From assembly GCF_003003795.1 (NCBI RefSeq), contig NZ_PVWK01000034.1, forward strand, positions 1-54,646: a stretch of DNA of 54,646 nt. The letters run 5' to 3'. The DNA comes from Stenomitos frigidus ULC18. Its GTDB lineage: Bacteria > Cyanobacteriota > Cyanobacteriia > Leptolyngbyales > Leptolyngbyaceae. Below the pieces are notes generated by a model, which worked only from the letters and a program-made list of their open reading frames with translations, ran no database searches and had not been told where the DNA came from. This document shows, one piece after another, positions 7,132 to 15,880 of this stretch (position 1 is the stretch's first letter; each line of letters starts with the position of its first letter). Both the position numbers and the translations under genes were made by a program.

Positions 7132-10100
7132 CTAACGGGCATTTGCGACTTTTTGCGTCTGCGCGTGTTTTTGGAGCACAGCACTGAAAGCCTTGAAGGT
7201 CTGGTGATCCAGGTTGGTCACGGCTGAATTTTCGTGGTCTACCTTGCCTTTCACAATAGACAGAATCGTTTGATTCCGACTCTTATCAAACACCACCAAA
7301 GTTTGCGTTTTACGGTCTTCAGAGAGCCGAAAACGTCCCTTCTCACCACGATCGAAGACAACCTGACCACCAGGTTCCCGCTTACCGACTGACCGTAGAA
7401 TCTGCACACTCATTGCCGCTACCTCTAGATTGCGGACTTGCGTTTGATCACGAGTCATCGCTTTCACCGCCGCCTCTGAGAGCGTAAATTCAGCATGGCT
7501 GAAAGTTACATCCCGTTCGGCAATCGGCTTGAACACTTCATCGCTATTTCTGAGCAAGTCATCACTCAGAGTGCGAATCCGATCGAGATAGGCACGATCA
7601 CGCCCCAGATCTTTCGCATTGACCAGCCAATCCCGCATTTCACCCAGAGAAGGACTATAACGATCGCTCTTGGCTGGAGCTTGCCGCATCACGTTCACTG
7701 TCTCCGGATCATGCTGCTCCATCAACTGCTGTGTGACCAACAGCGCGGGTAGGGGCTGCTCCACGGTTGGCTGTAAAGGCTGGACTGCAACGATCAGCGC
7801 TGACTCCACTGCTTGAGATTCAACCGCTGGCTCCACAACAACAGCGATCGGCTCTGGTGTCGCCTGCACAGGTTCAACGGCTTCAGCTTCCACTATGGGG
7901 ATGACTGGCGCTTGTGAAACTGCTAACTCATCGGTAAACAGCACGTTATAACCAGCCGCCTCCAAGCGTGGCACCACAACAGACAGATCTTCTTTGGGAA
8001 AGCCTGCCATCGGCACACAGAGATGGGCTGTCTCTGGTGTAGTGGCTCTAGTGGTAAGACTTGCACCAATCACATCAGCCACGATCGCCGCATCTTCAAA
8101 AAATCCTTCATAGAAAGACCCAATCGGCTTCAGCAAGAGGCTATCGGGATGTTGATCCTTAAAGGACAAATACTCTTGCAGTTCGGGAGAAAGTAGCGTC
8201 CGATCCACTAATTGCGAGTTGGTAAACTCAGGCTGTAGCTGCTGGCGACCAAAAGAGAACTGTTCGGCAACCCGTTTGGCATCCGCTTGCAGACTGGAAA
8301 CAGGCTCAACTGCCTCAACGGTCGGCACTGGTACCGCTTCGACCAGTGGCGCAATCGCCTCAACCTCAGCCTGAATCGCCTCCACTGTGGGCACAGGTTC
8401 CAGTGCTTCATTACCCCTCAGCCTGTTTTGTGTCGGCGTATCGTAGGTAAGGTAGTCCAACGCAAAATGGGTCTGAGTCTCACCCTTTTCACCCGATCGC
8501 TTCTCCCAGGACTTGAGATAACTTGTCTCCGCTGTCAGTGCCAACTGCCCCGACGTGATCGCCTCTCTCACCGCACTGGTATAAGTAGGTAAGTAAAAGC
8601 TGTTAACAGAGTTTTGAGCATAGCCCTCTTCTAGAAGGGCAATCTCTGCCTGACAGAGTGACTGGATCTCTGCCTGAGACTGAAGTGGCTGCAACGCCTC
8701 CACAAAATGTTCAATCAGTTGTTGCCGCTCTGCCTTCGTCAACTTCGTGCGATCGCCATTCACAATCCGCTCACGATAGGTTGCAACCAGATCGTCACGG
8801 GACGGTTTTGATTCCTTTTCGGTATCAAATTGACTTATTTCTGATACCGGAATTGTATTAATTTGGTTTCTTTCTGGTATCGGAACAGTATCGATCTGAT
8901 TCATGGCTGGTGCCACTTCAGGCACTTGAACACCACCGTCTTGAACCTGTACAACCGCTGGCACTGGAGACTCGCCAACCGCTTGCTCTGCGATCGCGGC
9001 AACAACCGCATCCACATCCACCTCAAGGTCAAGGTCTGGGGCAATTGCTGCCTCTGCAACTGTTTCGACTACAGGCTGTACGAGGGCAGCTTCAGCCTCC
9101 ACAGCTTCAATCACTGCATCCACATCAAGCTCGTCCTCTACTGCCACAGGCTCAGCTTCCACAGCTTCAGCTTCCACAGCTTCAATCACTGCATCCACAT
9201 CAAGCTCGTCCTCTACTGCCACAGGCTCAGCTTCCGCTGCCACGGCTACAGCTTCAGGCTGAATGACAGCAAGTAGCGCATAGGGCACTTCACTATCAAG
9301 CCAGTCTTGCAGATAGGCGGTCCCGCTTTTGGGTGCAAAGGCAGAGTTACCCTTAATGTCCGTGCCCACTAGCAGCAGTGTGTTATCGGGCTGAATCTGG
9401 AAGCGAAGCGACAGGGCATCAACCCCAACGCCATCGGCTAGAGACTGCTCAAATTGCAGCGTTTCACCCGTCCTGGAAACAACGAGCGGGTGTCTGCCCT
9501 TCGGGGTTTCAAACTCTAGGCGAAAATCCGACCCAAAGGATATCGCTGGGTCTGCCTTTTCATTGACCATTGCCAAAAATTGAGCGACCTTATCTGCCGT
9601 CTCTTCAGCCGCGTTCGCGTTGACTTGAGCCATGAAGCTTTCTGGACTGATAGCCTCTAGTCCTAACTCACGAATCGACGCATCACCTCGAACAACGCTG
9701 TATGTCTCCGTGGAGCCTAAAGCAGCGTCAAGTGCAAAATCAGCCGCCTCATCACGGCTCTCAAACTCACCGATCGCCTGTTCTTCCGCCCAAAGCAGTA
9801 GATAGTAAGCGTCAATGTTCTCCGCCGCTACTGCCACAGGTGACGGTTGCGCTTCAGCTCCAAGAGCTTCAATCACTGCATCGACATCAATCTCTTCCTC
9901 TACTGCCACCGCATCAAGGCTGGCTGCTTCTACTGCTGCCTGTTCTACGGCTTGCTGTTGCAACACGGCTGCTAGGCGCTGTGGATAGCCTTCGTCAATC
10001 CAGTCAGAAAGCGGTACAATCGCCACCCCAGGCGCATACTGCCGACTGCCATTGATAAAGGTAGCCGTCAAGTTGATGCCATCATCCAGCATTCTGAACT

Positions 10101-13100
10101 GAAGGGCGATCGAGTCACCCACACCAGCCGTTTGCTCCAGTGTCAGCACCCCATCGGTCAGGAAGGCTGACAGCGACACGCCATCACTAGCAGCCGGGAT
10201 GACCACCGCAAAATTGGGCTGATCAACCAGGTTGGCTAGATCAATGCCACTTGCCGCAAAGAACTGTTGACCGAACTGTTGACCCAACGTGTCCGCGATC
10301 TTCTGTTCATAGTCAGCAGCCGTCAAACCAGAGGATGTAGTCACCGGAAGCTCAGTTCCAAGAGGCGTTGCAATTGTAAGCTGCTCAGCCGCAGGGATAG
10401 TTTGCCCTTCCGGTGTCACAGACGGCAAATCGAACATCCGTTGTAAATTCTTCGCCGCAACCACCGGATCACCCACCTCAATCGGTGGAGCCATCGACGC
10501 TAACATCTCATCCGTCAGCGCTTCCAGCTTGGGAATTTCCACGCCTAAGAACTGTCGAGCACCTTCCAATTCGCTGTAGGCACTGAGTCCAATGCCTTGC
10601 TGATAGAGCGCGTTCATCACGTCCGCTGCCCGCTCTGCGCTGACCGTCATCGCCATCTGATTGCCCATCGAGTAGAACTCATTTTGAGCCGCTTCCAGCA
10701 CGATCGGGTTGTTGTAGTAGCGTCCACCTGTGTCCTTCGGTCTGGGTGTCGTGAGTACCAAATCGCCATTGCTGTAGCGCATCACGGTCATGTTCTGATC
10801 AGCCGTTTTGAGTTCATGCCGTGACGCGATCGATAGGAAGGCTAGAGCCTGTGAAGCCGATGGCATTTTGACGGGTGCTTTAGCCAACTCTTTCTCAATT
10901 TCAAAGCCTTTCCGCATCAGCAACCCCTGACGGACATTGCCCTGATAGTCCTTGTAATTGACCAGCTTCCCTTTGAAGTTAGAGAACGCACGAATGACAT
11001 TACCCGTGAAGATCTGTCGTTTCTCGCGTGAGGCGTTCTGCCGCAAGTCAAAGGTGGTGTAAATGTCATTGCCGCTGTAGTCGGCAGCCTGCGCTTCCAC
11101 GCGGATCGCGCCTCTGCTACTGGTATTAACCTTGGTGAAGGGCACCGTAATTTGACGCGCACCATCAGCTACCTGGATCTGGAGCCGCCAGTTGCCCGGA
11201 GTCGCAGGGTTGCCTTTGCCTTCTGACTTATCAACGACTTTCTGCACCACCCCGTAGTAGATCGTGCCGTCCTTCCCCACCACACGCACTGTTTTACCGA
11301 TTTCAAAGTCCTGAAGAAGCTGACGAATAGCGCTGTACTGCCGTTTAATCTTGTCGTCAAACTTTGAGATCCGGGCTGCAATGTTGGCTTCCGTTTTCGC
11401 CTTGCTCTCCAGTTGCTCAGGGGTCAACGCCTCACCCTCTGCCACTGCGTAGGCTTTTAGCCCTGTCTCCTGACGCGCCACATAGCGACGGCGATAGTCA
11501 TTCGTCCGCTCGGAGAAGCTACGAATCGTGGCGACCCGCCGCGCTTCGGCTGCATCTGCCAGCGCATTGAAGTCATGGTCATCCACAGAAGCGACAGGCT
11601 CTAACTCCAACTCAGACCGGATCAGATTCACGACTGCCAACTGCGGTAGGGGCATTCGGGGTGATTTACAATCCACCACATCCAGATAAACCGCACCCGC
11701 AAACGGTGAACTGTTGCCTTCGATCGCTGGGAGCAAATCCATCCGAGCCAGAGGCTTGGCATCCAGATCGAGCGTTTCGGCTTCCAGGATGGATTGCCCC
11801 ATCGCCTGCTCACGCTCTACCAGGTCGTTATAATCCCGCTCAATCAGGGCATACAGCTTCTCTTGTTCAGCCACAGGGAGAGATGGAATCCGTCCCGTGA
11901 CTTTGCGGATCGCGCCTTCTGCCTCCATTTGTTCAACATCAGAGTCTTCAGTCAAGCCGTCGATCGGGGAACCCAGGCGCATGTGCAACTCTGGGTTGTT
12001 GCCCATGATTTCCAGTACCACCTGATCGCCGTACTCATTCATGAAATCGGTGACACCATCCATCTCGAAATTACTGTCACGCGAGGCTGTCGTGTTGGCA
12101 TTGAGCGATGCCATTTTCTTCATCAGGATGGCAGTCGGACGCTTTTCGGCTGGCACGTCACCAGTGAGGATGGTATAGCGCGGCTGTACCACCTGTCCGG
12201 TACGATTGACCCGCCCCAAGGTTTGCATGAAGGTATCAATGTTTAGCTCTGGCTGCGCGACGATCAACCGTCTGGGACGTTGATCCGCCACTTTTTCAGA
12301 GGCATGAAGACTAATACCTGTGGAGCCAGAACGGTTGAGAATCAAGACATCCAGCTTGCCATCGTTAAAGCCATTGATCGATTGAATATCCTTAAATTCA
12401 GACTTACTACGCTTCTGATACGTCTGAGTGCCATCGGCTTCGTACTGAATGCAGTCCGTGCGACCCGTGATTTCATCAACAACCACTCCTTCCTGCTGCA
12501 ACCGCTGTTCAATATAGTCGATCGGTGAAACAGGCAGACCACTCCAGTCCATGTCTGCAATCATCTCCATCGTCTCGTCATACAGCGTGACGGCATCATA
12601 ACCAAGCTCTCCATTGGTGAGCTGTCGTCGTTCCGTGGTGCCAAACGCATCCTTAGTTCGCACATCCCGCGAGCGCTCCAGGTATTTCCGCATCAGGTCG
12701 CCAAACGAGATATCGATCGCGTCCCCAACTTGCAAATTCTGGTCGTCGGCTGTATCGCCAATAAAGCTACCCATCGTATTGGAGAGGGCAAGGACAGGCT
12801 TTTCACCATTACGGACACTTTCTAATGCCTCCTGCACCGATGCTTCTGCCTTGATGGACAACAGCGATTGACCAATGACGTTGTGCATCAAGCTGGAAAA
12901 GTTAGTCGATTCTGCGCCCGCACCGCCTACAGAGGAGTCACCCGCAAGCCGCTTAGCATCATTTCTGATGTCTTTCTTCAAGGTTTTAACCGCCGACTGC
13001 TTGAGTTCATCAAACTCCAAGATCCGGCTCATCACGGATGCCAGATTGTCTGCCATCTGGTGCTCTACGGGTGCCACCTTCACCTTGAACTCAATGCCAT

Positions 13101-15585
13101 CAAACGAGCGTTCCCGACGAATGTATTGCCCGGACTCCGCAAGCTTGGCAGCAATCATCTGTTGGAGCGGTACACCGCCCTCTTCAATCATCTCCGTCAG
13201 CGATTTAGCACTGTTCTCATCCTGCGCGAACCGCATTCCTGTCTTGCTGGCATACAAGCCCATGACATGTGGATTCTTCGCATAGGTCGCTGACGAAAAA
13301 ATCACCCCACCCGCTGCCTTAGCCACCAACGAACGAGTGAAATCCGATCGATCCAGCGGACCCGCTGACCCAAATCCCTTTGCCGACCCACCCGCATTGT
13401 GGCTTTCATCCAGCACCAACATGCAGCGCCCAGCCGCCCAGGACAGAAACTCACGCCGGGGCGTGTCTTCACCTTTCACGGTCTGCAACTGGCTGTAGGT
13501 CGTAAAAATAATGTCCACATCTTTGAGGTCATTACCCGCCATTAGCTCTTTGAGCTTGTCTGACTGGTTCGCACCCGTTCGTACAATATCGCCGTTAGGC
13601 AACAGAATCTTGGCGCTATTGGCAGTGGGCAGAATGTTGTAGTGTGCGCCCAGATCAGTCAAATCCCGCACGATATCTGCTAGAAGTTTCGGCTTCTCCG
13701 TGCAAAAAATGACGGGATACCCCCGCTCTCTGGCGTACTTGATGGCACCAGCCAGCTGAAAACCTTTACCAATCCCGGTTTGATCGCCCAGGATAAAACC
13801 CTCACCTTTTTCCAGGTTGGCAATCCCCAGCGCAATCCCATCGACCTGTTCCGCCATGAACTGCTGAGGCATGTCTTCGGGCTTGATCCGCAGGCGATCG
13901 TACACATAATCATCCAACGAACCATACTGCGCTTCGAGACGTTTGAGCGCACTGGTGACAGACGTTTGCATATTGACAGGTAGGAGCGTTCCACCTGGTT
14001 TTGCTCGGCTCACAGCCTGATACGCAACTTGTTTCGCTTGTGGTCTTTCGTCTGCCATGCTGATAACCCTATCCTTCGGTGGTGTTTCAAAAGTTGTGAA
14101 TGGTGTTTGTCGCTCTAGTCCGTCCGGCTCAGGTCTACCATCAGATCCAGCCAAGCGCTCAGCGTCGTGGTTTGAATCACGTCCTGTACCTGCGCCACTT
14201 GCTCCAGTTCGCTGGTCGTCGGACTCGGAAAGTTGAAGAGGTAATCCTTCGCGTCTAAGGGCTTCACTGCTTGCAATGCCTCCTGGAACTCCAGGTTGTG
14301 CAGTGTCATTGCTTCTGCCCATGCCGTCGATCCCGGCAACTCGTCCGGCTCCAACCCCGCTGTCTGTGGGAGTTGAATCGCGTCCAGTTGTGCCCGTCGC
14401 ACGGCGTTCCGCATCAGCTCCCAGGCTGCTTCCTGACTCTCTTCTTGCAGAATCAGCCAGTCCACTCGCAGCAGCAGCAGGTTCATGTAATGCTGCCAGC
14501 GTTGGATCGACTTCAGATCGTTCGGCACCAGGATCGCGGCTACCTGCATCGTCGCGCTGTCCTCGGTCGCTGGTTGCCACACGGTTTGGGTTGCGAGGTA
14601 AAGAGACATTGGGTACTAACTCCTTTAAAGTTTCATAGGATGAGTAAACTTGGGGCAATTCAGCAGCAGGAAGCCGTCTTGAGGACTTACCCCGACCGTC
14701 AACGACAATTACATCAACGGGATAGCTCGTACCCTGACGGGCATACAAGTTGCCCGTCAGGGTGAAGTGCTGCGTCACGTTGTAGTTGTCGTACAAGCTT
14801 TTATAAAACGCGACATATTGCCCTCCGTTGTAGGTCGTAGCGGCTGCTTCCTGATTGCCAGTCTTTTGACCCATCGGAGCACCCAACACCAGCACTGCCC
14901 GTCCCTCGTCCTTCAACGACTGAAGGGAATGCAGCGCGATCGCGTGGTCAATATTGGTGGTTCTGTACGCCGGAGTTGCAGCCCCACCCCGTACCAGCCA
15001 CTCTTTTGAAACACCACCGATACTCACCGCACCAAAAGGCGGATTCATGACGATGACATCCACTGGTTGCTTCGGTTTATAAGACGACGCATCCTGCTCC
15101 GTCACCTGAAAACCCTGCGCTCTTAAATCAGCCGCACGGACTGGATCAATTTCATTGACGATCGCTGTCTCTCGATTCGCCTCGACCAGCAAGGCACCAT
15201 GCCCACCCGTAGGCTCATAGACCACTGACTCAGGCGTAATGCCAGCTAATGCCGACACCAGATAACCCAACGGCACCGGGGTACTGTACGCCTGGTTCTG
15301 AATGCTGGTAGACGAACGAGTCGAGAGGTTGGGTTGACGTTCGTACAAGTCCACTAGCCGCTCGTAGGCTTGTCCTGGTGTTTCTGCTGTGTCCACCAGC
15401 AGACGGGCAGTACGCACCAAACTCGCCTCAATGGTTTCCTCGGTTGCCTTTGCTTCCTTTGTGCCCCGCTCCACCGTGGCACCAAGCAGTTCAGACGCAT
15501 AGCTTCGCGCCTCCACGATCGAGTTGAAACGCCCACCCTTGAGGAAGTAGTCAGAAAAAGCATCAATCAGGGCAGCATTCGACAT
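7132..15585 (-). CDS. giant N6-methyltransferase / strawberry-notch helicase / MutS-I protein
   Basis: 2817 residues, taking the ATG at 15585 that follows the upstream gene's TAA by one base (a GTG at 15594 is possible). Domains in order: an N6-adenine methyltransferase (about 100-325) with EPTGGHGAL and the catalytic NPPFG near 181; a low-complexity Arg/Gly/Ser/Asp linker (about 330-495); an SF2 helicase of strawberry-notch type with GDQTGIGKG near 600, DESH near 726 and QTLGRVNRTGQ near 1120; a long coiled or beta region with two related copies of a 110-residue domain (about 1755-1875 and 1995-2110); acidic Ala/Val repeats with DVDAVIEA; a MutS domain I-like segment (about 2460-2555) with PIGSFYEGF and CVPMAGF; and a C-terminal small domain. 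Methyltransferase-helicase giants are known on phages and plasmids, for example the DarB type, where they protect incoming DNA from restriction. That role is inferred here. Confidence 0.85.
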   Translation of the reverse strand: MSNAALIDAFSDYFLKGGRFNSIVEARSYASELLGATVERGTKEAKATEETIEASLVRTARLLVDTAETPGQAYERLVDLYERQPNLSTRSSTSIQNQAYSTPVPLGYLVSALAGITPESVVYEPTGGHGALLVEANRETAIVNEIDPVRAADLRAQGFQVTEQDASSYKPKQPVDVIVMNPPFGAVSIGGVSKEWLVRGGAATPAYRTTNIDHAIALHSLQSLKDEGRAVLVLGAPMGQKTGNQEAAATTYNGGQYVAFYKSLYDNYNVTQHFTLTGNLYARQGTSYPVDVIVVDGRGKSSRRLPAAELPQVYSSYETLKELVPNVSLPRNPNRVATSDRGQRDDAGSRDPGAERSEVDPTLAALHEPAAAASGLADSARRESGSSLGADAERRATGTTGRDSTPTDSGVGAGRVAGIDGMGRSNDTAQPGVPGGIASSEALRREGLPLQLSESDDQRTGASGAGTGRDSNHDAERLAGSDGRPEPDGLERQTPFTTFETPPKDRVISMADERPQAKQVAYQAVSRAKPGGTLLPVNMQTSVTSALKRLEAQYGSLDDYVYDRLRIKPEDMPQQFMAEQVDGIALGIANLEKGEGFILGDQTGIGKGFQLAGAIKYARERGYPVIFCTEKPKLLADIVRDLTDLGAHYNILPTANSAKILLPNGDIVRTGANQSDKLKELMAGNDLKDVDIIFTTYSQLQTVKGEDTPRREFLSWAAGRCMLVLDESHNAGGSAKGFGSAGPLDRSDFTRSLVAKAAGGVIFSSATYAKNPHVMGLYASKTGMRFAQDENSAKSLTEMIEEGGVPLQQMIAAKLAESGQYIRRERSFDGIEFKVKVAPVEHQMADNLASVMSRILEFDELKQSAVKTLKKDIRNDAKRLAGDSSVGGAGAESTNFSSLMHNVIGQSLLSIKAEASVQEALESVRNGEKPVLALSNTMGSFIGDTADDQNLQVGDAIDISFGDLMRKYLERSRDVRTKDAFGTTERRQLTNGELGYDAVTLYDETMEMIADMDWSGLPVSPIDYIEQRLQQEGVVVDEITGRTDCIQYEADGTQTYQKRSKSEFKDIQSINGFNDGKLDVLILNRSGSTGISLHASEKVADQRPRRLIVAQPELNIDTFMQTLGRVNRTGQVVQPRYTILTGDVPAEKRPTAILMKKMASLNANTTASRDSNFEMDGVTDFMNEYGDQVVLEIMGNNPELHMRLGSPIDGLTEDSDVEQMEAEGAIRKVTGRIPSLPVAEQEKLYALIERDYNDLVEREQAMGQSILEAETLDLDAKPLARMDLLPAIEGNSSPFAGAVYLDVVDCKSPRMPLPQLAVVNLIRSELELEPVASVDDHDFNALADAAEARRVATIRSFSERTNDYRRRYVARQETGLKAYAVAEGEALTPEQLESKAKTEANIAARISKFDDKIKRQYSAIRQLLQDFEIGKTVRVVGKDGTIYYGVVQKVVDKSEGKGNPATPGNWRLQIQVADGARQITVPFTKVNTSSRGAIRVEAQAADYSGNDIYTTFDLRQNASREKRQIFTGNVIRAFSNFKGKLVNYKDYQGNVRQGLLMRKGFEIEKELAKAPVKMPSASQALAFLSIASRHELKTADQNMTVMRYSNGDLVLTTPRPKDTGGRYYNNPIVLEAAQNEFYSMGNQMAMTVSAERAADVMNALYQQGIGLSAYSELEGARQFLGVEIPKLEALTDEMLASMAPPIEVGDPVVAAKNLQRMFDLPSVTPEGQTIPAAEQLTIATPLGTELPVTTSSGLTAADYEQKIADTLGQQFGQQFFAASGIDLANLVDQPNFAVVIPAASDGVSLSAFLTDGVLTLEQTAGVGDSIALQFRMLDDGINLTATFINGSRQYAPGVAIVPLSDWIDEGYPQRLAAVLQQQAVEQAAVEAASLDAVAVEEEIDVDAVIEALGAEAQPSPVAVAAENIDAYYLLLWAEEQAIGEFESRDEAADFALDAALGSTETYSVVRGDASIRELGLEAISPESFMAQVNANAAEETADKVAQFLAMVNEKADPAISFGSDFRLEFETPKGRHPLVVSRTGETLQFEQSLADGVGVDALSLRFQIQPDNTLLLVGTDIKGNSAFAPKSGTAYLQDWLDSEVPYALLAVIQPEAVAVAAEAEPVAVEDELDVDAVIEAVEAEAVEAEPVAVEDELDVDAVIEAVEAEAALVQPVVETVAEAAIAPDLDLEVDVDAVVAAIAEQAVGESPVPAVVQVQDGGVQVPEVAPAMNQIDTVPIPERNQINTIPVSEISQFDTEKESKPSRDDLVATYRERIVNGDRTKLTKAERQQLIEHFVEALQPLQSQAEIQSLCQAEIALLEEGYAQNSVNSFYLPTYTSAVREAITSGQLALTAETSYLKSWEKRSGEKGETQTHFALDYLTYDTPTQNRLRGNEALEPVPTVEAIQAEVEAIAPLVEAVPVPTVEAVEPVSSLQADAKRVAEQFSFGRQQLQPEFTNSQLVDRTLLSPELQEYLSFKDQHPDSLLLKPIGSFYEGFFEDAAIVADVIGASLTTRATTPETAHLCVPMAGFPKEDLSVVVPRLEAAGYNVLFTDELAVSQAPVIPIVEAEAVEPVQATPEPIAVVVEPAVESQAVESALIVAVQPLQPTVEQPLPALLVTQQLMEQHDPETVNVMRQAPAKSDRYSPSLGEMRDWLVNAKDLGRDRAYLDRIRTLSDDLLRNSDEVFKPIAERDVTFSHAEFTLSEAAVKAMTRDQTQVRNLEVAAMSVQILRSVGKREPGGQVVFDRGEKGRFRLSEDRKTQTLVVFDKSRNQTILSIVKGKVDHENSAVTNLDHQTFKAFSAVLQKHAQTQKVANAR
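9098..9232. repeat. tandem 72-nt repeat coding acidic DVDAVIEA units
   Basis: Two nearly identical copies, 9098-9160 and 9170-9232, lie in the giant gene and encode VEDELDVDAVIEAVEAEA twice. More diverged relatives lie at about 8995-9030 (DVDAVVAAIAEQ) and 9860-9915 (IDVDAVIEALGAEA). The units sit in a flexible acidic linker and probably expand or contract by slippage. Confidence 0.8.
14115..14609 (-). CDS. 164-residue gene nested in another frame of the giant gene
   Basis: The frame starts with ATG at 14607-14609. An AAGGAG Shine-Dalgarno sequence lies about 10 bases upstream, within the giant gene's own codons. It ends at TAG 14115-14117. It is on the same strand as the giant gene, shifted by +1. 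Its product looks like a real folded helical protein: QVAAILVPNDL, YMNLLLLRVDWLILQEES, AWELMRNAVRRAQLDAIQ, TLHNLEFQEALQAV, LSAWLDLMVDL. Codon use is ordinary (many CTG, GAG, GAC, CAG). By contrast, the giant frame over exactly this stretch is a low-complexity Arg/Gly/Ser/Asp linker, as expected of an overprinted shadow. I do not recognise the family. This could instead be the sole ancestral gene of the interval. Confidence 0.65.
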   Translation of the reverse strand: MSLYLATQTVWQPATEDSATMQVAAILVPNDLKSIQRWQHYMNLLLLRVDWLILQEESQEAAWELMRNAVRRAQLDAIQLPQTAGLEPDELPGSTAWAEAMTLHNLEFQEALQAVKPLDAKDYLFNFPSPTTSELEQVAQVQDVIQTTTLSAWLDLMVDLSRTD

Positions 15586-15586
15586 T

Positions 15587-15838
15587 TTATGCACCCACTG
15601 CTTGCGCTTGAGGCACTACTTCTGTGATCACCAGCGACTCAAACCGCAGACGAATTTGATTCACTTCAACCACACCATCCCGCAGGGCATAGACAAGCTG
15701 GTCATCCCAACAGATTTCCAGCAAGCTGGGGGACTTAGACACCATCACCCCATACACGACTCCATCGACAATCCGCACAACTTCGCGTCCATCGTGGCGG
15801 ATTGATACTACTCTCGGTTCGACAAATTTAGTTTCCAT
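15587..15838 (-). CDS. small hypothetical protein upstream of the giant gene
   Basis: 83 residues from the ATG at 15838; a TTG nine bases earlier is possible. It is a beta-rich small domain: PRVVSIRHDGREVVRIVDGVVYGVMV, LLEICWDDQLVYALRDGVVEVNQIRLRF, VITEVVP. There is no membrane segment or recognised motif. Its TAA is followed one base later by the giant gene's ATG, so the two are translationally coupled and probably work together. It may be a subunit or chaperone of the giant protein, but that is a guess. Confidence 0.6.
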   Translation of the reverse strand: METKFVEPRVVSIRHDGREVVRIVDGVVYGVMVSKSPSLLEICWDDQLVYALRDGVVEVNQIRLRFESLVITEVVPQAQAVGA

Positions 15839-15880
15839 GACTCCCAATCACTGCGTTGACCGTTAACAAGCGAACCAGAC

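Noticed and set aside
13680-13994. Open frame of 104 codons inside the helicase region
   Set aside because: The Ser/Arg/Trp-rich product with no ribosome site is a shadow of the helicase frame.
14271-14765. Plus-strand open frame of 164 codons opposite the giant gene
   Set aside because: Its Cys/Arg/His-rich, low-quality sequence is typical of an antisense shadow, unlike the well-formed nested gene at 14115-14609 on the same strand as the giant gene.
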